Below are positions 58,255-64,000 of a stretch of DNA of 64,000 nt, piece after piece. Under the pieces are notes generated by a model. The model ran no database searches and was not told the origin of the DNA. It saw nothing but the letters and a program-made list of their open reading frames with translations. Each line of letters starts with the position of its first letter. Position 1 is the first letter of the stretch. The translations under genes were made by a program, and so were the position numbers. This DNA comes from Zhihengliuella sp. (GTDB lineage: Bacteria; Actinomycetota; Actinomycetes; Actinomycetales; Micrococcaceae), in assembly GCF_031178195.1 (NCBI RefSeq), contig NZ_JAPSJL010000006.1, positions 62,001-126,000 of the forward strand, given 5' to 3'.

Positions 58255-59205
58255 ATGCGTGAGGCGCTCGCACGGCAGTTGCAGCGGACCGCACTCGTCG
58301 CCGGCGCCACCGCCGCAGCGGGCGGTGCGGCCCTGGCGTACGGCCTGTGGGAGCGCCAGCAGTTCATGGTCCGGCACGAGACCGTCCCGGTCCTGCCGCC
58401 CGGCTCGTCCCCGCTGAAGGTGCTGCACCTCTCGGACATCCACATGCTGCCCGGGCAGCGGCTGAAGCAGGACTGGCTGCGCGCCCTGGCCCGCTGGGAG
58501 CCTCATCTGGTGGTCAACACGGGCGACAACCTCGGCCACCGCAAGGCCGTCGACCCACTCCTGCACGCCCTCGAGCCGCTGATGGAGTTCCCGGGCGTCT
58601 ACGTCCCGGGTTCGAACTGCTACTTCGCGCCGAAGATGAAGAACCCGCTGGGCTACCTCACGGCCGCGGCCCGTCCGAGCTCCAGCGGCGGGCGTCATCC
58701 GGCCACGCAGGAGCTCGACTGGCGGCGCATGCACGCGGCCTTCGGCGCCGCAGGCTGGGTCAACCTCTCCAACCGCCACCAGTCCATGCCGATGGGTCGG
58801 CTCCGGCTGGACTTCACCGGCGTCGACGACCCGCACCTGGAGTACGACGTCTTCGCCGGCTGGCCGAACGGGTCGGCCAGCGCCGGCACCGCGCCGCACG
58901 TGCGGATCGCCCTGGCCCATGCCCCCTACCAGCGTGTCCTGGACCAGTTCACGGACGCCGGGGCGGACATCATCTTCGCCGGCCACACGCACGGCGGCCA
59001 GGTCTGCCTCCCCGGGTACGGTGCCCTGGTGAGCAACTGCGATCTGCCGACGTGGCGGGCCAGCGGGCTCACGATGTGGGAGCACGGCGGCCGCGAGGTG
59101 CCGCTGGAGGTCTCCGCCGGGATCGGCACGTCCCGCTTCGCCCCGTTCCGCATCGCGTGCCGTCCCGAGGCCGTGCTCCTGAGCCTCACCGCGCGGGAGC
59201 ACTAG
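58255..59205 (+). CDS. Metallophosphoesterase
   Basis: LKVLHLSDIHMLPGQ, LVVNTGDNLG, IIFAGHTHGGQVCLPGYGA. Confidence 0.93.
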   Translation: MREALARQLQRTALVAGATAAAGGAALAYGLWERQQFMVRHETVPVLPPGSSPLKVLHLSDIHMLPGQRLKQDWLRALARWEPHLVVNTGDNLGHRKAVDPLLHALEPLMEFPGVYVPGSNCYFAPKMKNPLGYLTAAARPSSSGGRHPATQELDWRRMHAAFGAAGWVNLSNRHQSMPMGRLRLDFTGVDDPHLEYDVFAGWPNGSASAGTAPHVRIALAHAPYQRVLDQFTDAGADIIFAGHTHGGQVCLPGYGALVSNCDLPTWRASGLTMWEHGGREVPLEVSAGIGTSRFAPFRIACRPEAVLLSLTAREH

Positions 59206-59362
59206 ACCCGAGCCGGCCGGGACGCCGGGCTGCCACCGGATCTGAAACACGTAGTGCACACTGCCGGCGACGTGGCAGACTAGTTGAGGGCTCCCAACCA
59301 CTGTTCTCCCCGTCGGCGGGGCCCTGCTCCCCCGATCCTGCGATCCAATCGAGGCCTCCCCA

Positions 59363-61243
59363 GTGGTGCAGCACCAGCACAGCGGTCACGGCACGTCGGC
59401 GCACCAGCCGACGCTCCTGCAGACGTACGGCCGGCTCGTCCCGCATCTGAAGCCCATCCTGCCGCGGCTGATCCTCGGCCTGCTCGCGGCCCTGGGCGCC
59501 GGTCTCGTCGCGCTCACCATCCCGCAGGTCCTGCGGGTCCTGGTCAACGCGATCATCGCGGACGAGGGCACCTCCCGCGCGGTCTGGCTCGGCGTGGGCG
59601 TCGTCGCCCTCCTCGGTCTCGCCGAGGCCGGCCTGATCCTAGCCCGGCGCATCTTCGTCATCTCCCCCACCGCCGGCATCGAGACCGGCCTGCGCGTCAA
59701 CCTCTTCCGGCACCTGCAGAGCCTCCAGATCGCCTTCCACGACCGCTGGGGCTCCGGCCAGCTGCTCTCGCGCTCCATGGGAGACCTCTCGCTGCTGCGG
59801 CGCTGGCTCGCGTTCGGCTCGATCATGCTGGTCGTGTCCTCGGTAACGGTGCTGGTCGGCCTGGTGTTCATGTTCGCCTCCAGCTGGCTCCTGGGCCTCA
59901 TCTACCTCGCCGGTGCCATCCCCATCACCCTCAACGCGTTCCGCTTCCGCAGCGTCTTCCACGCCGCCAGTCGCCTCAGCCAGGACCGCGCCGGCGACCT
60001 CGCCACCACCGTGGAGGAGTCGATCCACGGCATCCGCGTCATCAAGGCGTTCGGCCGCGGCCGGGAGGCCCTGGACGGATTCCGCGAGCAGGCGCAGAAG
60101 CTCCGCGAGACGGAGATCAGCAAGGCCAAGTCGCTCGCCGGGTTCCTCATGCTCGTGGTCGCGGTCCCCGAGATCACCCTCGGCCTCGGCCTGACCGTCG
60201 GCCTCTGGCTCACGGCCACGGAACGCCTGAGCGTCGGCGAGCTCGTCGCGTTCTTCGCCACGGCGGCCGTCCTCGCCGTCCACGTCGAGGGCATCGGCAT
60301 GCTGCTGGGCATGACTCTGACCACCAAGACGGCGCTGGACCGCCACTACGAGGTCATCGACACCCCGGTCACCATCACCTCGCCCGCCGACCCCGAGCAG
60401 CCCGTGGACCCACGCGGCCACCTGGAGCTCCGGGGCGTCCGCTTCGCCTACCCGGACACGCCGCCGGGGACGCGACCGGTGATCGACGGCGTGGATCTGG
60501 AGGTCCGCCCCGGCGAGACGATGGCCCTCGTCGGCGCCACCGGATCCGGCAAGTCCACGCTCCTCGCCCTGATCCCGCGCCTCTACGAGGCGACGGAGGG
60601 CGCCGTCGTCCTGGACGGCGTGGACGTCCGCCGGTACGACGTCGGGGCCCTGCGCACCGCCGTCGCCGTCGCGTTCGAGGACACGATCCTGTTCTCGCTC
60701 TCCGTCCGCGAGAACGTCCTGCTCGGCGCGCGGCCGCGGCCCGGTCAGAGCCCGGACGAACTGCTCGCCGAGGCGCTCGACGTGGCGCAGGCGCAGTTCG
60801 TCCACGACCTGCCCGACGGCGTCGAGACCGTGATCGGCGAGGAGGGGCTCTCGCTCTCCGGCGGCCAGCGGCAGCGGCTCTCGCTCGCCCGGGCCATCGC
60901 CGCCAGCCCGCGGCTCCTGGTCCTCGACGATCCGCTGTCCGCCCTGGACGTCCGCACGGAGGAGGCGGTGACCGCCCGGCTGCGGCGCGTCCTGCGCGGG
61001 ACCAGCACGCTGATCGTGGCGCACCACCCGTCCACCGTGATGCTCGCCGACCGGGTGGCGGTGCTGCGCGATGGGCGGATCGAGGACGTCGGCACGCACG
61101 CCGAACTGCTCGCCCGCAGCGGGCACTACCGGCACATCATCACGAGCCTGGACGAGCCTCCGACCGTGGAGGACGTCCTGGCGCACGAGCCGGACGACGA
61201 CGCGTCCGCGTCGGCGTCCACGACCGAGGGAGGGCGGGCATGA
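59363..61243 (+). CDS. ABC exporter half-transporter, subunit 1 (degenerate ATP site)
   Basis: VGATGSGKSTLLALIPRLY, LSLSGGQRQRLSLARAI, LLVLDDPLSALD; six-TM N-terminal domain. Confidence 0.95.
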   Translation: MVQHQHSGHGTSAHQPTLLQTYGRLVPHLKPILPRLILGLLAALGAGLVALTIPQVLRVLVNAIIADEGTSRAVWLGVGVVALLGLAEAGLILARRIFVISPTAGIETGLRVNLFRHLQSLQIAFHDRWGSGQLLSRSMGDLSLLRRWLAFGSIMLVVSSVTVLVGLVFMFASSWLLGLIYLAGAIPITLNAFRFRSVFHAASRLSQDRAGDLATTVEESIHGIRVIKAFGRGREALDGFREQAQKLRETEISKAKSLAGFLMLVVAVPEITLGLGLTVGLWLTATERLSVGELVAFFATAAVLAVHVEGIGMLLGMTLTTKTALDRHYEVIDTPVTITSPADPEQPVDPRGHLELRGVRFAYPDTPPGTRPVIDGVDLEVRPGETMALVGATGSGKSTLLALIPRLYEATEGAVVLDGVDVRRYDVGALRTAVAVAFEDTILFSLSVRENVLLGARPRPGQSPDELLAEALDVAQAQFVHDLPDGVETVIGEEGLSLSGGQRQRLSLARAIAASPRLLVLDDPLSALDVRTEEAVTARLRRVLRGTSTLIVAHHPSTVMLADRVAVLRDGRIEDVGTHAELLARSGHYRHIITSLDEPPTVEDVLAHEPDDDASASASTTEGGRA

Positions 61244-63048
61244 GCCAGCTCGGCGGCGTCGCCCACGACGACCACATCCGCTTGTCCGCCGAGGACCGGC
61301 GCCACGTCCGGCGTCGTTCCTGGCGGCTCCTGACGTCGCTGGCCGGGCCACTGAAGCTCAAGCTGGCGCTGACCGCCGTGCTGGTCATCGTCTCCAACGC
61401 GGCCCGGGCCTCGTTCCCGTTGCTGATCGCGTGGGCCATCGACTGGGCGCTGCCGCGCGTGCGCGACGGCGAGTGGTCCGCCCTCGCGCTCTCCGGCGGG
61501 CTCTACGTCCTCGCCGCGGTGACGGCCGGCGGGCTGCTGGGCTGGTACACGCTGTGCACGGCGCAGGTCAGCCAGGCGATGCTGCTGGACCTGCGGCTCC
61601 GGGTCTTCCGGCACACCCAGCGGCTCAGTCTCGAATTCCACGAGACGTACACCTCCGGGCGCGTCATCTCCCGGCAGACCTCCGACCTCGAGACCCTCCG
61701 CGAGCTGCTGGACCAGGGCGTCTCGCAGCTGGTCTCCAGCTCGGTGTTCATCGTCTTCACCGCCGCCAGCGTCTTCCTCCTCGACTGGCGCTCCGGTCTG
61801 GTGGTGCTCGGCGCCGCCGTGCCGATCTGGCTCATCTTCCGCTGGTACCAGACCCGCTCGGAGACGGTCTACCGCGAGTCGCGGGTGGTCTCGGCGCGGG
61901 TCATCACCTCGTTCGTGGAGACGATGACCGGCATCCGGGCCGTCAAGGCGTTCCGCCGCGAGGCCGCCGGGGACGCCGCCTACACGGCGCTCGCGAACGA
62001 GTACAAGGACAACACCCTCCGCACGATCTCGCTCTTCGGCGTCCTGCAGCCGACGCTCCTGCTGATCGGCAATCTCACCGTCGCGGCGGTCCTGCTGACC
62101 GGCGGCTTCCGGGTCCTCGGCGGCACCCTCGCCGTGGGCACGCTGGTGGCCCTGCTGCTCGCCTCGAAGCGGGTCTTCCAGCCGGTGGAGCAGATCGCCA
62201 TGTTCTACAACTCGCTGCAGGCGGCGACCGCCGCGCTCGAGAAGGTCTCCGGCCTCCTCGAGGAGGAGCCGTCCGTCGTCGAGCCGACCGACCCGGTGCC
62301 GCTGCCGCAGGCCGAGGGACGGATCGAGTTCCGGGACGCGGTCTTCGGGTACGGCTCCGGGCCGGTGGTGATGGACCGGTTCGACCTGACGATCGAGCCG
62401 GGGCAGACGGTCGCCGTCGTGGGGCAGACCGGTGCGGGCAAGTCCACCCTCGCCAAGCTCATCGCCCGGTTCTACGACCTCAGCGCCGGATCGCTGACGC
62501 TCGACGGCGTGGAGATCAAGGACCTGGCGGGCGAGGATCTGCGCCGCGCCGTCGTCATGGTGACGCAGGAGGCGTTCCTGTTCTCCGGCTCCGTGGCGGA
62601 CAACATCGCCCTCGGCCGGCCCGGGGCGAGCCGCGAGGAGGTGGTGCTCGCCGCCCGGTCGGTCGGCGCGCACGAGTTCATCGAGTCGCTGCCGGAGGGG
62701 TACGACACGGACGTGAACAAGCGCGGCGGGCGCGTCTCGGCCGGCCAACGCCAGCTGATCTCCTTCGCCCGCGCGTTCCTGGCGGACCCGAGGGTGCTGA
62801 TCCTCGACGAGGCCACGAGCTCGCTGGACCTGCCGAGCGAGCGGCTGGTCCAGGAGGCGCTGAACCGCCTGCTCGGCGAGCGCACGGCGTTGATCATCGC
62901 GCACCGGCTCTCCACCGTGGAGATCGCGGACCGGGTGCTGGTGGTCCACGACGGCCGGATCGTCGAGGACGGCAGTCCGGACGAGCTCATCGAGTCCGGC
63001 GGGCGCTTCGCGGCCCTGCACCGGGCCTGGCGGGACAGCCTGGTCTGA
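61240..63048 (+). CDS. ABC exporter half-transporter, subunit 2
   Basis: VGQTGAGKSTLAKLIARFYD, VSAGQRQLISFARAF, VLILDEATSSLD; ATGA overlap with subunit 1. Confidence 0.95.
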   Translation: MSQLGGVAHDDHIRLSAEDRRHVRRRSWRLLTSLAGPLKLKLALTAVLVIVSNAARASFPLLIAWAIDWALPRVRDGEWSALALSGGLYVLAAVTAGGLLGWYTLCTAQVSQAMLLDLRLRVFRHTQRLSLEFHETYTSGRVISRQTSDLETLRELLDQGVSQLVSSSVFIVFTAASVFLLDWRSGLVVLGAAVPIWLIFRWYQTRSETVYRESRVVSARVITSFVETMTGIRAVKAFRREAAGDAAYTALANEYKDNTLRTISLFGVLQPTLLLIGNLTVAAVLLTGGFRVLGGTLAVGTLVALLLASKRVFQPVEQIAMFYNSLQAATAALEKVSGLLEEEPSVVEPTDPVPLPQAEGRIEFRDAVFGYGSGPVVMDRFDLTIEPGQTVAVVGQTGAGKSTLAKLIARFYDLSAGSLTLDGVEIKDLAGEDLRRAVVMVTQEAFLFSGSVADNIALGRPGASREEVVLAARSVGAHEFIESLPEGYDTDVNKRGGRVSAGQRQLISFARAFLADPRVLILDEATSSLDLPSERLVQEALNRLLGERTALIIAHRLSTVEIADRVLVVHDGRIVEDGSPDELIESGGRFAALHRAWRDSLV

Positions 63049-63082
63049 CGGGGCGCTCTGTTCCGACGGGGCGCTCTGGTCC
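63047..63082. repeat. 18-bp tandem direct repeat (gacggggcgctctgKtcc x2, partial third copy)
   Basis: Read directly at 63047-63064 and 63065-63082, just after the ABC operon. Confidence 0.85.
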
Positions 63083-63132
63083 GACGGGCTCGGCGACCGT
63101 CCGCGTCAGGCCCGAAGCGTCAGCCGGCCGGG

Positions 63133-64000
63133 TCAGGCCGTGAAGACGCTGCCTGTCAGGCGCTCGTAGGCCTCGATGTAGCGGGCGCGGGTCTTCTCGA
63201 CGATGTCGGCGGGGAGTTCCGGCGGCTCCTGCCCGCTGTGGCGGTCCCAGCCCGACTCAGCGCTGGTCAGCCAGTCCCGGACGAACTGCTTGTCGAACGA
63301 GGGCTGCGAGCGCCCCGGCTCGTACGTCTCCGCGTCCCAGAAGCGGGAGGAGTCGGGCGTGAGGACCTCGTCCCCGAGCGTGATCCGGCCCGTGACCGGG
63401 TCCATCCCGAACTCGACCTTGGTGTCGGCGAGGACGATGCCGCGATCGCGGGCGATGCGCTCCGCCGTCGTGTAGACGTCGAGCGTGAGGCGGCGCAGCT
63501 CGGCCGCGACGTCGGCGCCGACGCGCTCGACGGTCTGCTCGTAGGTGATGTTCTCGTCGTGCTCGCCGACCTCCGCCTTGGCGCTCGGCGTGAAGATCGC
63601 CGGCTCGAGCCTCGAGCCGTCCACCAGTCCCTCGGGGAGCGGGAGCGAGCAGACGGTGCGGGACTGCCGGTACTCGGCGAGCCCGGAGCCGGTGAGGTAG
63701 CCGCGGGCGATGCACTCGATCGGGTACATGTCCAGCTTGCGGCAGACCATGGCCCGGCCGGCGACCTCGGCCGGGACGTCGGTGGAGACCACGTGGTTGG
63801 GGACCTCCAGCTGTTCGAACCACCACAGGCTCAGCTGGGTCAGGACCTTGCCCTTGTCCGGGATCTCGGAGGCGAGGACGAAGTCGTAGGCGCTGATCCG
63901 GTCGCTGGCGACCACCAGCACCCGGTCGGTGATCGAGGCGTCGGCGGGCACGTACAGGTCCCGCACCTTCCCGGAGTAGACGTGCGTCCAGCCGTCCAGG
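63133..64000 (-). CDS. purC: Phosphoribosylaminoimidazole-succinocarboxamide synthase, N-terminus cut by window end
   Basis: LDGWTHVYSGKVRDLYVPADASITDRVLVVASDRISAYDFVLASEIPDKGKVLTQLSLWWFE...; SAICAR synthetase motifs. Confidence 0.96.
   Translation of the reverse strand, partial: LDGWTHVYSGKVRDLYVPADASITDRVLVVASDRISAYDFVLASEIPDKGKVLTQLSLWWFEQLEVPNHVVSTDVPAEVAGRAMVCRKLDMYPIECIARGYLTGSGLAEYRQSRTVCSLPLPEGLVDGSRLEPAIFTPSAKAEVGEHDENITYEQTVERVGADVAAELRRLTLDVYTTAERIARDRGIVLADTKVEFGMDPVTGRITLGDEVLTPDSSRFWDAETYEPGRSQPSFDKQFVRDWLTSAESGWDRHSGQEPPELPADIVEKTRARYIEAYERLTGSVFTA

Noticed and set aside
61126-63021. 631-aa minus-strand ORF
   Set aside because: Antisense to the second ABC subunit; no motifs.

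Overview
High-GC actinobacterial chromosome segment; gene content and protein flavour suggest Micrococcaceae, but this is a low-confidence guess from reading alone. Most of it is conserved chromosomal genes: menB-menE-menA, rtcB, a system-II cytochrome c biogenesis cluster (ccsB-resB-ccdA-TlpA-like), yceI, rex-glutaredoxin, bS22/BldC-like micro-genes, DAHP synthase, acuC, TrkH/TrkA, proC, ppx, topA, trhO, a DUF1998 helicase followed by a Tad-like pilus/secretion locus, a short family A DNA polymerase, nth, acs, aroQ, a LuxR two-component system, a MarP-like protease, a Crp/GlxR-like regulator, ponA, a heterodimeric ABC exporter and purC (truncated by the window end). I see no phage, IS element, CRISPR array, tRNA or rRNA. 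The most interesting signals are small and mostly absent from the ORF track: (1) a 19-aa aromatic leader peptide (MIKRWYAYFASALEGPSRF) plus intrinsic terminator upstream of DAHP synthase, apparently on a leaderless transcript; (2) a helicase whose conserved N-terminus has no ATG/GTG/TTG start but has a CTG overlapping the upstream stop codon with GGAGG in front; (3) many leaderless-type -10/start arrangements, including a compact face-to-face pair for DUF4177/ponA; (4) an ABC heterodimer with complementary degenerate motifs; (5) candidate operators near the histidine kinase, crp and acs genes.
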